Source of the DNA: Solirubrobacterales bacterium
GTDB lineage: Bacteria > Actinomycetota > Thermoleophilia > Solirubrobacterales > Solirubrobacteraceae
Reading direction: 5' to 3'
DNA: 6,721 nt
Assembly (NCBI GenBank): GCA_019240015.1
Contig: JAFAZB010000421.1
Span: forward strand, 1-6,721
Part shown: piece after piece, positions 1-5,430 of the stretch
Layout: each line of letters starts with the position of its first letter
Numbering within the stretch: position 1 is the stretch's first letter
Notes under the pieces: generated by a model
Databases searched by the model: none
Told to the model about the DNA's origin: nothing
Seen by the model: only the letters and a program-made list of their open reading frames with translations
Program-made: the position numbers and the translations under genes

Positions 1-327
1 TCGCGGCACTCCAAGCTGCTGGTCGTGGTGCTGCCGACGCTGGAGCGAAGTGGTGACCGCGCGTTCTCAGCGACCGGCACGTTCAACGTCGAACCGGGCG
101 CGGCTTGGGAGCGCGAAGCCGAGGACGAGGCAAACCTCGCGTGGCTGGGCGACATACGAGAGCTGCTCTCCCCACTGGCGGTCGGCCATTACGTCGCCTC
201 CGCCGATCCATCGGTCGAGCCCGCGCGTGGCAGGCGCTCGTTTGGGCGCGAGGAGTGGGGGCGTTTGGAGCGCGTCCGGCTGCGCTGGGACCCCGATCGA
301 GTGTTCGCGAGCTACCCCACCGCCTGA
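1..327 (+). CDS. FAD-linked oxidase, berberine-bridge-like, C-terminal end (partial)
   Basis: An open frame runs from base 1 to a TGA at 325-327, giving 108 residues with no start in the window, so the gene begins upstream. The visible part looks like the C-terminal substrate and berberine-bridge (BBE) segment of FAD_binding_4-type oxidases. It has an N-L-A-W-L-G-D segment, then GHYVASADPS, then the closing pattern F-G-R-E-E-W-x-R-L-x-x-V-R-x-R-W-D-P-D-x-V-F, which is characteristic of that domain's end. In this family the enzyme oxidises a substrate with flavin, often bicovalently bound, and oxygen. The flavin-binding half is outside the window, so substrate and flavin linkage cannot be judged. 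It converges on the M23 gene, with 17 bases between stop codons and no clear terminator. An ATG at 25 is internal to the domain and unlikely to be the true start. Confidence 0.75.
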   Translation, partial: SRHSKLLVVVLPTLERSGDRAFSATGTFNVEPGAAWEREAEDEANLAWLGDIRELLSPLAVGHYVASADPSVEPARGRRSFGREEWGRLERVRLRWDPDRVFASYPTA

Positions 328-344
328 GCACACCCGATTCGTGC

Positions 345-1595
345 CTACGCGGCGTATGCCGCCTGCAGCAGGGACATCATCGTCCCCGCGGTCTGGGAGC
401 CGATCGGCGAGCCGCTCGAGTCGGCGAAGCCGAGCTCCAGGTGAGGTCCGGTGGAGATGCCGACGATCCCCGGCCCGACTTCGCTCATCACCTGTCCGGC
501 GCCGACGTGGGTGCCTACCGGCAGCTGGTTGGCTGGGCCGGCGTGCCCGTAATAGACGTAGCTGTAGCCGTCGATCGGGTTATCGCAGTGGAGCACCGGC
601 GCCCAGGGACCGAAGCCACCGATTCCGTGCAGGACGATCGTCCCCGAGCAGACGGCCAGCTCGGGCGTGCCGCCGGGGGCGGAGATGTCGACGCCCTGGT
701 CAGGGGACCAGGTGCCGGGCGGCGAGGCGTCCCCCTTGGGCATCGGGAACGTGAACCCGCCGCTGCTCACGGTCTGGCCGGCACTCACCGATGGGCTGCT
801 CTGGCCGCTCGAGGAGCCTGTCTGAGCGACCGCCTGGGCAGTCTGGATCTTCGCCAGCTGCTGCTGGAGGGCTGCGACTTGCCCGCGGGCGTTTGCAAGT
901 TGCCCGGCCTTGGCGGCTTTGGCGCGGGAGACGGCGATCTGCTGCACAACCAGGCTGACCTTGGCGCGATAGAGGGTGTTTCGCTCGCCCAGGACCTGCG
1001 TCGTGATGATCTGCTGGCGCTGCTCGAGCGCCCCAAGCCGGGTCGCCTGGGCGGCGACCGCACGCCTAGCCGAGCGGACCTGGGAGATGATCTGGACGTC
1101 CTGGTTGCGGATCCGTTGCACGAACGCGAGCCGCTCCAGCAGGTCCTGGAAGCCGGTCGATTCGAGCACCACCGTGACGATGTCGGGGCGGTCGGACTCG
1201 TAGCTGTTGATCAGCTCCTGGGAGAGCACGCTCTCCGCGTGAGCCTCGAACGCCTCGAGCTGCGCCAGGCGAGTCCGCGCCGCGGTCAGCTCGCCGCGCA
1301 GCTTCAGCAGCTCGGCGCGCTTGGCATCGAGGTCCGCCTGGATCTTCGCGATCTGCCCTTGGAGGGCGGCGATGCTGCCGTTTAGCTGCGCAAGCCGTCC
1401 ATTGGCGGCGCTGACGGCTCCCGCGAGGCTGGAGATCTGGCTCTGGCCGGCGCTGATCTGCTGCTGAAGCGACCCCGCGCTCGCCGCGTGCGCGACGGGC
1501 GAGCCCGCGGAGGCGAACACGGCCGCCAGCGCGATCACCGAAGCTGTGAGCGTGGCACCGGCCGCGCGGATCAGTTGCCGTCGGGAGCTGTGCAT
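345..1595 (-). CDS. Secreted coiled-coil M23-family (LytM/EnvC-like) peptidase homologue with altered zinc site
   Basis: This is a 416-residue protein ending in TAG. The ATG at 1595 is chosen because it puts a signal peptide at the very start; the in-frame ATGs at 1724 and 1712 would add a charged, non-signal-like extension. Residues 4-10 read SRRQLIR, close to the twin-arginine pattern, followed by an Ala-rich hydrophobic stretch and a likely A-H-A cleavage after residue 37. Residues about 43-255 are Gln/Ala/Leu-rich coiled coil, as in PcsB/EnvC/RipA-type cell-wall proteins. A Ser/Gly/Gln linker (about 258-280) leads to a C-terminal M23 domain (about 281-395). The domain normally cleaves peptidoglycan cross-links using HxxxD and HxH zinc ligands. 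Here those read D299-Q-G-V-D303 and H385-L-E387, while the YYGH histidine (H351) and H385 remain. Cys316 and Cys337 could form a disulfide. Outer-surface cell-wall binding, regulation or unusual metal use are all possible; hydrolase activity is uncertain. Confidence 0.88.
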   Translation of the reverse strand: MHSSRRQLIRAAGATLTASVIALAAVFASAGSPVAHAASAGSLQQQISAGQSQISSLAGAVSAANGRLAQLNGSIAALQGQIAKIQADLDAKRAELLKLRGELTAARTRLAQLEAFEAHAESVLSQELINSYESDRPDIVTVVLESTGFQDLLERLAFVQRIRNQDVQIISQVRSARRAVAAQATRLGALEQRQQIITTQVLGERNTLYRAKVSLVVQQIAVSRAKAAKAGQLANARGQVAALQQQLAKIQTAQAVAQTGSSSGQSSPSVSAGQTVSSGGFTFPMPKGDASPPGTWSPDQGVDISAPGGTPELAVCSGTIVLHGIGGFGPWAPVLHCDNPIDGYSYVYYGHAGPANQLPVGTHVGAGQVMSEVGPGIVGISTGPHLELGFADSSGSPIGSQTAGTMMSLLQAAYAA

Positions 1596-1786
1596 CGGTC
1601 GTGACTCAGGCGCAGCGGCCGAGCGCCGCTTTTCCCCTGCTCTCCTGCGGGTTTGGGGGCGATCACCGTAACACGGACGAATGGACGAGGCGTCGGAGGT
1701 ACGGCAGTGCATGGAAAAGTGCACCTGCAGGAATCGCGCGGCTCACGTCGAGCGCGCGCGCCCCGCCGGCCCCGCGCCAATGGCGC
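1596..1786 (-). other. 191-base leader between cyclase stop and M23 start
   Basis: No convincing gene lies in this stretch. On the minus strand, immediately after the cyclase stop, there is GCGCC-ATT-GGCGC, a short hairpin without a T-run. It is followed by a GC-rich tract, an imperfect hairpin (1704-1728), a TACGGT hexamer that could be a -10 element (plus-strand 1665-1670), and a purine-rich segment around 1629-1645. There is no good Shine-Dalgarno directly before the M23 ATG; the AGGAG-like sequence lies more than 40 bases upstream. The length would allow a regulated leader RNA, but I could not match it to a known riboswitch. Confidence 0.5.
1704..1728 (-). promoter_or_regulatory. Imperfect hairpin in the M23 leader
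   Basis: On the minus strand the arms are GCAGGTGCA and TGCACTGC, pairing over 8 base pairs with a single bulged base and an 8-base loop, CTTTTCCA. The seven loop bases CTTTTCC are exactly complementary to GGAAAAG further down the same strand (plus-strand 1629-1635), so a pseudoknot is conceivable if this region is transcribed. No T-run follows, so it does not look like an intrinsic terminator. The TACGGT promoter candidate at 1665-1670 lies downstream of it, and if that is the real promoter the hairpin would not be in the M23 transcript. Confidence 0.3.
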
Positions 1787-2599
1787 CTACCCGCGCTGCA
1801 CCCGCAGGACGCGCAGCTCCCGCGGCGCTCCCGGCGCCTTCAGCCGGCGCGCCCGGCCCGTCCTGAGATTGGAGCCGTCGATCCGCTCGAGGACCACGGC
1901 CGAGACCAGCACCTCCTCCGCGCTCGCGGCTTGGCTGACGCGGGCGGCGATGTTGACGTCGACGCCGAGGTAGTCGCCGCCGAGCTTGCGGGGCGAGCCC
2001 CAGTGGATCCCCGCCCGCATCCGGGGCCGGTAGCCGTCCACCGCGACATCCTGCAGCGCGTCCTGGGCGTCGAGCGCGGCGTCGACCGCATCCTGGGCGC
2101 TCATGAACGTCGCCATCAGGCCGTCGCCGAGCCGCTTCACGATTCGCCCCCGGTGCGCGAGGATCGCGTTCTCGGTAGCGCTGCCAACCTCGCGTAGCAA
2201 CTCGAGCGTCACGGCGTCCCCGGCCCGCAGCGCCCACGATGAGAACTCGACCAGGTCAGTGAACAGGAGCGCCATCTCGAGGTTGCCATGGCCACGCCCG
2301 GCCGCCTCGGAGAGCGACTGCCACAGCTGTAGGCCCGCCATCCCGAGCTCCTGCGCGACGCTCTCGCGCTCCGGTCGCAGCGCGGACACGCCTCGCGCGA
2401 GCACCTGCGTGGGCGACGCGCCCGCGGTCGAGAGCGCATCGCCGAAGCGCTCGTCGCCGGGCAGCCGGCGCCTCAGCGTGCGCGCGGCGGCCAGCAGCGC
2501 CGGCTGACTATCGAGCCGCCCGGCAGCCGTACGCCAGCGCGAGCCGCGTCGCCCGCCTTCGGGCGGTGGCTCGAACCGCTCGTGTTCATCTGGCGCCAT
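1787..2599 (-). CDS. Soluble class III adenylate/guanylate cyclase
   Basis: This is a 270-residue protein from ATG at 2599 to TAG. Class III cyclases convert ATP or GTP to the 3',5'-cyclic nucleotide as head-to-tail dimers. The catalytic domain covers about residues 107-265. All expected residues are visible: metal-binding D115 in LLFTDLVEF and D159 in KRLGDG, purine-selecting K155 and D209 (GGDYLG), and transition-state N216 and R220 in VNIAAR. The Lys/Asp pair favours ATP and so cAMP. Residues 1-106 are Arg/Ala/Leu-rich with no membrane segment or signal peptide; they look like a helical regulatory or dimerisation region that I do not recognise by name. The protein should be cytosolic. It lies 62 bases downstream of tRNA-Tyr on the same strand. 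No Shine-Dalgarno precedes the ATG; a TATCCT hexamer ends 9 bases before it, which may mean a nearly leaderless transcript. Confidence 0.92.
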   Translation of the reverse strand: MAPDEHERFEPPPEGGRRGSRWRTAAGRLDSQPALLAAARTLRRRLPGDERFGDALSTAGASPTQVLARGVSALRPERESVAQELGMAGLQLWQSLSEAAGRGHGNLEMALLFTDLVEFSSWALRAGDAVTLELLREVGSATENAILAHRGRIVKRLGDGLMATFMSAQDAVDAALDAQDALQDVAVDGYRPRMRAGIHWGSPRKLGGDYLGVDVNIAARVSQAASAEEVLVSAVVLERIDGSNLRTGRARRLKAPGAPRELRVLRVQRG

Positions 2600-2608
2600 C
2601 GGGGCGCG

Positions 2609-2614
2609 AGGATA
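2609..2614 (-). promoter_or_regulatory. Candidate -10 element of the cyclase gene
   Basis: The minus strand reads TATCCT, fitting TANNNT, with 9 bases between it and the ATG at 2599. I find no convincing -35 hexamer. No ribosome-binding site is visible between it and the start codon. Confidence 0.3.
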
Positions 2615-2661
2615 GAGAGCCGCGTCGGTCGCCCATCACCCGTGGGGCCGCAAACTGCGAA

Positions 2662-2743
2662 TGGCGGGGGCAGGATTCGAACCTGCGAAGGCTGAGCCAA
2701 CGGATTTACAGTCCGTCCCCTTTGACCGCTCGGGAACCCCGCC
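2662..2743 (-). tRNA. tRNA-Tyr (anticodon GTA)
   Basis: The minus strand folds into an 82-base class II tRNA. The acceptor arms GGCGGGG and CCCCGCC pair perfectly, with discriminator A at 2662. The anticodon stem ACGGA/TCCGT encloses the loop CTGTAAA, giving anticodon GTA at plus positions 2707-2709. A variable arm with a GGC-TCA-GCC stem-loop follows, as expected for bacterial tRNA-Tyr. The T arm is GCAGG-TTCGAAT-CCTGC. The 3' CCA is not encoded: the sequence after the discriminator is TTCG, so the CCA must be added after transcription. The D stem is short (CCC/GGG). The gene sits 76 bases downstream of the rpoD stop and upstream of the cyclase, all on the same strand. Confidence 0.97.
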
Positions 2744-2753
2744 GGAAGCCGAG

Positions 2754-2759
2754 AGTCTA
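2754..2759 (-). promoter_or_regulatory. Candidate -10 element of tRNA-Tyr
   Basis: The minus strand reads TAGACT, matching TANNNT, and ends 10 bases before the tRNA 5' end. Initiation about 7 bases downstream would give a very short 5' leader for RNase P to remove. No clear -35 element is visible in the GC-rich sequence upstream, so this is tentative. Confidence 0.33.
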
Positions 2760-2769
2760 GCCCCGCTCC

Positions 2770-2789
2770 CCGGGCGCCCGGCAGCCGGG
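2770..2789 (-). terminator. GC-rich overlapping hairpins after rpoD
   Basis: Just past the rpoD stop there are two competing structures: a perfect 12-base palindrome, CCGGGCGCCCGG (2770-2781), and a CCCGG-CTG-CCGGG hairpin on the minus strand (2777-2789). Neither is followed by a T-run, so it is not a classic intrinsic terminator. It may slow or stop transcription between rpoD and the tRNA, or simply be GC-rich spacer. Confidence 0.3.
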
Positions 2790-2819
2790 AACCGTCCGTC
2801 GAGCGCCGCTCCGGTCCGC

Positions 2820-3965
2820 CTACGACGCGTCCCGCAGTCGCTGCGCCTCCGGCAACGCCTCGAGCTTCTTGAGCGTGTGATTCTCGATCTGCCGGATCCG
2901 CTCGCGGGTCACGTTGAACGCGCGACCGACCTCCTCAAGTGTGTAAGGCCGCTCGCCGGTGAGCCCGAAGCGCATCTCGATCACCTCCCGCTCACGCTCG
3001 GGGAGCGCCGCGAGGGCTCGCCGTAGATTCTCACGCCGGAGGTGCTCCGCGGCGAGCTCGAACGGCGACTCCGCGGTCTGGTCCTCGACGAAGTCGCCCA
3101 GCTCGGACTCCTCCTCCTCGCCGATCGGCTTCTCGAGGGAGATCGGCTGTTGGGCCATGCGCAACACGTCGCGGACCTCCCGCACCGTCGTCTCGAGCTC
3201 GGCGGCGATCTCGTCCGGGGTCGGCTCACGACCGAGCTGCTGAACCAGCTGGCGCTCCACGTGGACCACCTTGTTCAGTTTCTCGACCATGTGCACCGGG
3301 ATTCGGATCGTCCGGCCCTTATCGGCGATCGCACGCGTAACGGCCTGCCGGATCCACCAGGTGGCGTACGTCGAGAACTTATAGCCGCGGCGGTAGTCGA
3401 ACTTCTCGACCGCGCGGATCAGCCCCATCGAGCCTTCCTGAATCAGATCCAGGAAAGTGAGGCCGCGTCCGAGGTAGCTCTTGGCGATCGAGACGACCAG
3501 TCGGAGGTTGGCTTCGATCATCTGCTGCTTGGCGGCCATGTCGCCGCGTTCGATCCGCCGAGCCAGCAGCACCTCCTGCTCGGCGGTCAGCAGGTGCACC
3601 CGTCCGATCGAGCGGAGGTACAGTCGCAGCGAATCGAGACTCGGCTCCACGGTCAGATCGATCTCGACCTTCTTGCGCTGCTCGGGCTCCGGCTCCGCGG
3701 CGCTGGCGGCGTTGGCCTCGACGATCCCGGCCTCGGGCTTGGCGGGACGGCCGTCGACCTCGACGACCTCGATTCCCTGCTCGTCCAGATAGGCGTGGAG
3801 CTCCTGGATCTGCTCCTTGGTCACCTCGACCTCCTCCAGGCACGAGGTGATCTCCTCGAAGGTCAGGAAGCCCCGCTCCTGACCCTCGGCGATCAGCGGA
3901 CGTAGCTCGTCGAGGTCCGCGATCGGCGCCTCATCGCTCAGTAGGACGATTTCCTTCTCGCTCAC
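2820..3965 (-). CDS. rpoD: RNA polymerase primary sigma factor (RpoD/SigA)
   Basis: This is a 381-residue group 1 sigma-70 factor, which directs RNA polymerase to housekeeping promoters. Domains in order: region 1.1 (about 18-72), the domain that marks a primary sigma; a short acidic linker (about 75-105); region 1.2 (about 110-142, SLRLYLRSIGRVHLL); region 2 (about 146-216), with the core-binding NLRLVVSIAKSY stretch and the -10-reading WWIRQAVTRAIAD; region 3 (about 217-300), with ISLEKPIG; and region 4 (about 313-378), with the -35-reading helix-turn-helix VTRERIRQIE. The start is GTG at 3965, supported by AAGGAG upstream and by region 1.1 beginning nearby. The tail after the HTH, LKKLEALPEAQRLRDAS, departs from the usual R-K-L-R-H-P form. 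It is shorter than streptomycete HrdB because the 1.1-1.2 linker is short. It diverges from folE2. Confidence 0.97.
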   Translation of the reverse strand: MSEKEIVLLSDEAPIADLDELRPLIAEGQERGFLTFEEITSCLEEVEVTKEQIQELHAYLDEQGIEVVEVDGRPAKPEAGIVEANAASAAEPEPEQRKKVEIDLTVEPSLDSLRLYLRSIGRVHLLTAEQEVLLARRIERGDMAAKQQMIEANLRLVVSIAKSYLGRGLTFLDLIQEGSMGLIRAVEKFDYRRGYKFSTYATWWIRQAVTRAIADKGRTIRIPVHMVEKLNKVVHVERQLVQQLGREPTPDEIAAELETTVREVRDVLRMAQQPISLEKPIGEEEESELGDFVEDQTAESPFELAAEHLRRENLRRALAALPEREREVIEMRFGLTGERPYTLEEVGRAFNVTRERIRQIENHTLKKLEALPEAQRLRDAS

Positions 3966-3975
3966 AGCCCCTGAG

Positions 3976-3981
3976 CTCCTT
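3976..3981 (-). promoter_or_regulatory. Ribosome-binding site of rpoD
   Basis: The minus strand reads AAGGAG, 10 bases before the GTG at 3965. It supports that GTG as the start. It is the only clear Shine-Dalgarno seen before any complete gene in this window; a weaker GGGG lies closer to the start. Confidence 0.6.
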
Positions 3982-4015
3982 CACCACGCGTCCCGAGACC
4001 CCCAAACAGGGCGAC

Positions 4016-4037
4016 TCCCTCTCTAATCCCTCGCTAA
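4016..4037. repeat. 11-bp tandem repeat in the rpoD upstream region
   Basis: The plus strand carries TCCCTCTCTAA followed directly by TCCCTCGCTAA, two 11-base units with 10 of 11 bases identical and no spacer; a degenerate continuation, CTCTCCCTATG, follows. The unit length is about one helical turn, which would place both copies on the same DNA face. The repeat lies 51-72 bases upstream of the rpoD start and could be a regulator site or part of the untranslated leader. Confidence 0.45.
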
Positions 4038-4057
4038 CTCTCCCTATGCGAAGGGCC

Positions 4058-4073
4058 GATTGATACCACAATC
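4058..4073. promoter_or_regulatory. Dyad GATTG-N6-CAATC between rpoD and folE2
   Basis: A perfect inverted repeat with 5-base arms and a 6-base spacer lies near the middle of the 172-base divergent region. It is AT-richer than its surroundings. It could be an operator serving either gene, but a 5-base arm is weak evidence. A TTGATA, resembling a -35 hexamer for folE2, overlaps it at 4060-4065 without a good -10 partner at normal spacing. Confidence 0.25.
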
Positions 4074-4121
4074 CCTGCACATGTCCAGCAACGCAAGCAC
4101 GGGCCCGGGCGCCGGCCGCAC

Positions 4122-4127
4122 TACCCT
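4122..4127 (+). promoter_or_regulatory. Candidate -10 element of folE2
   Basis: TACCCT fits TANNNT and ends 10 bases before the ATG at 4138. Initiation about 7 bases downstream would leave a leader of only a few bases. No strong Shine-Dalgarno is present; GAGCGAG immediately before the ATG is too close to be a good one. No recognisable -35 is seen at 17-19 bases. Confidence 0.33.
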
Positions 4128-4137
4128 GTAGAGCGAG

Positions 4138-5175
4138 ATGGCAGCAAACCGTCCCGCCAGCCTGTCCGTGATCGACGTCCAGTCGCAGCGGCCCACCGTT
4201 CAGCTGAGCCTCTCCCGGGTGGGCGTCACCGGGGTGGAGAAGGTGATCCGGATCCGCCACAACGGCGCCACCTCGGGCACCTCGCCGAGCGCCGCCGTCG
4301 AGGAACAGCAGCTGTTCTCGGCCCGCTTCGAGTGCGTCGTCGACCTGGGCCCCGGACAGAAGGGCGCCCACATGTCGCGCTTCGAAGAGGTCGTCAACGA
4401 GGCGATCGGCGAGGTCGTCCTCGGCGAGTCGACGTTCAAGGCCGAGACTCTCGCCGAGCACATCGCACAGCTGGTGCGCGACCGCCAGGGGGCGCGCCGG
4501 GCCGAGGTCAGCGTCGAGGCGCGCTTTCCCGAGCACAAGCCGGCGCCCGTATCAGGGATCCAGACCCAGGAGCTCTACACGTTGCATGGGTCGGCGATCT
4601 CCAGCGACCTCGGGACCCGCCGCCTGATCGGCGTCACCGCGCAGGGGATGACCGTCTGCCCGTGCGCCCAGGAGCTCGTCGCCGGCTCGGCGCGTGATCG
4701 GCTCGAGGCACAGGGATTCGAGTCGGAGGAGATCGACCGGATCCTGGACGCCGTTCCGGTCGCCTCGCACAACCAGCGCGGGCTCGGGACGCTGCACATC
4801 GGTTGCACGGAGTCGTGTGAGGACGAGATCGAGGCGCTGGCGTTGCTCGAAATCGTCGAGCAGGCGATGTCATCGGAGATCTACGAGCTGATGAAGCGCT
4901 CAGATGAAGCGCGGGTGGTTGAGAAAGCCCACCGTCGCCCTCGCTTCGTGGAGGATTGCGTGCGCGAGATGGTGCGCGGGGTGGTGGAGGCCTTCCCGGG
5001 GCTCGACGACCGCGCGTTCGTCTCGGCTCGACAGGTGAACCTGGAGACGATTCACCAGCACAGCGTGGTGGCCGAGCGGTTCGGCACGCTCGCAGAGATC
5101 CGGCAGGAGCTGCGGACCGGCGTGATCTCGCCGGCCCACACCAGCCGCCGCGCCTGGCTCGACGCGCTCCGCTAG
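4138..5175 (+). CDS. folE2: GTP cyclohydrolase IB (FolE2/MptA family)
   Basis: This is a 345-residue protein from ATG to TAG. The family converts GTP to 7,8-dihydroneopterin triphosphate (FolE2), the first step towards folate and other pterins; archaeal MptA makes the cyclic phosphate instead. Recognisable motifs are KGAHMSRFEE (about 75-84), the metal-ligand region MTVCPCAQE with C174 and C176, VASHNQRG with H211, and the C-terminal NLETIHQHS (301-309) with E303, H306 and H308. These match the tunnelling-fold family PF02649 rather than the unrelated-looking FolE type I. The length is slightly above the usual 260-320, with an N-terminal extension of loosely conserved sequence. Known family members can work with metals other than zinc and are often induced on zinc limitation; I see no clear Zur box here. 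FolE2 versus MptA activity cannot be settled from sequence alone. It diverges from rpoD and converges with the small ORF at 5179. Confidence 0.95.
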   Translation: MAANRPASLSVIDVQSQRPTVQLSLSRVGVTGVEKVIRIRHNGATSGTSPSAAVEEQQLFSARFECVVDLGPGQKGAHMSRFEEVVNEAIGEVVLGESTFKAETLAEHIAQLVRDRQGARRAEVSVEARFPEHKPAPVSGIQTQELYTLHGSAISSDLGTRRLIGVTAQGMTVCPCAQELVAGSARDRLEAQGFESEEIDRILDAVPVASHNQRGLGTLHIGCTESCEDEIEALALLEIVEQAMSSEIYELMKRSDEARVVEKAHRRPRFVEDCVREMVRGVVEAFPGLDDRAFVSARQVNLETIHQHSVVAERFGTLAEIRQELRTGVISPAHTSRRAWLDALR

Positions 5176-5178
5176 CGG

Positions 5179-5355
5179 CTAGGCGTCCGAATGCTGGTCG
5201 GTGTCTCCGGCCGGAGAGTCGTCATCGCTGGGCGCAGCCGGCACCGTATCCGCCGCGGGGCTGTCTGAGCCGCCCTCCGCACCGGGCTCGTCCGGGCGAT
5301 CCTCCGGAGCGGAGTCGTCTCGCTCGGGCTCGTCGTCTTGCGTGGGGCTATCCAT
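5179..5355 (-). CDS. Small acidic, disordered hypothetical protein
   Basis: This is a 58-codon ORF from ATG at 5355 to TAG. The product is almost entirely Asp, Glu, Pro, Ser, Ala and Gly, strongly acidic, with no hydrophobic core, membrane segment or recognisable motif, so it is probably unstructured. The frame stays open to 5610, but the longer version would overlap the alcohol dehydrogenase by 180 bases, so the ATG at 5355 is preferred. No Shine-Dalgarno is present; TAGCAC, close to TANNNT, ends 8 bases upstream of the ATG. About three quarters of codons end in G or C, compatible with coding but not proof. The stop lies 3 bases from the folE2 stop, which leaves no room for a separate terminator. 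It could be a real small gene or a chance ORF in GC-rich spacer. Function unknown. Confidence 0.45.
   Translation of the reverse strand: MDSPTQDDEPERDDSAPEDRPDEPGAEGGSDSPAADTVPAAPSDDDSPAGDTDQHSDA
5204..5217. repeat. 14-bp perfect palindrome downstream of folE2
   Basis: TCTCCGGCCGGAGA is its own reverse complement. It lies 29 bases past the folE2 stop and inside the 3' end of the small minus-strand ORF. As RNA it could form a 5-base-pair hairpin with a GGCC loop on either strand, but no T-run follows. It could be a weak bidirectional pause site. Confidence 0.3.
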
Positions 5356-5371
5356 CGAGCGCAGTGCTACC

Positions 5372-5399
5372 CGGTTGCGCGAACCGCTAACGGTGACCG
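5372..5399. promoter_or_regulatory. Clustered inverted repeats between the small ORF and alcohol dehydrogenase
   Basis: This 75-base divergent gap contains CGGTT-GCGCG-AACCG (5372-5386), then ACCG-CTAA-CGGT and CGGT-G-ACCG overlapping it to the right. Together they make a run of CGGTT/AACCG-like half sites. This is compatible with a repressor operator controlling one or both divergent genes. No regulator gene is adjacent, so the factor is unknown. Confidence 0.3.
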
Positions 5400-5417
5400 C
5401 GCCCACCCCGGAGCGGC

Positions 5418-5423
5418 TACCGT
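5418..5423 (+). promoter_or_regulatory. Candidate -10 element of the alcohol dehydrogenase
   Basis: TACCGT fits TANNNT and ends exactly 7 bases before the ATG at 5431, the spacing expected if the transcript starts on the A of the ATG. A GTGACC (5393-5398) resembles a -35 at a long 19-base spacing. The hexamer overlaps the alternative GTG start at 5422 and so argues against that start. Confidence 0.4.
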
Positions 5424-5430
5424 GGCGCTC

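Noticed and set aside
105..1385. Long plus-strand ORF of 426 codons opposite the M23 gene
   Set aside because: It lies antisense to a well-supported protein with recognisable domains, has a low-complexity Arg/Gly/Leu/Ala-rich product, and is a by-product of high GC content.
1596..1724. Longer M23 protein starting at 1724
   Set aside because: It would bury the signal peptide behind 43 charged residues, and much of the extension lies in the hairpin-containing leader.
1596..1786. ydaO-type c-di-AMP riboswitch before the M23 gene
   Set aside because: Such riboswitches often precede actinobacterial wall hydrolase genes, and a GCAGGGGAA segment is present, but the other conserved blocks of the consensus could not be found in order.
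3042..3905. Plus-strand ORF of 287 codons opposite rpoD
   Set aside because: It mirrors the sigma factor coding frame; the Leu/Asp-rich product has no family features.
4058..4073. Zur (zinc repressor) box for folE2
   Set aside because: folE2 is often zinc-regulated, but this dyad has only 5-base arms and does not resemble the longer AT-rich palindrome known for Zur.
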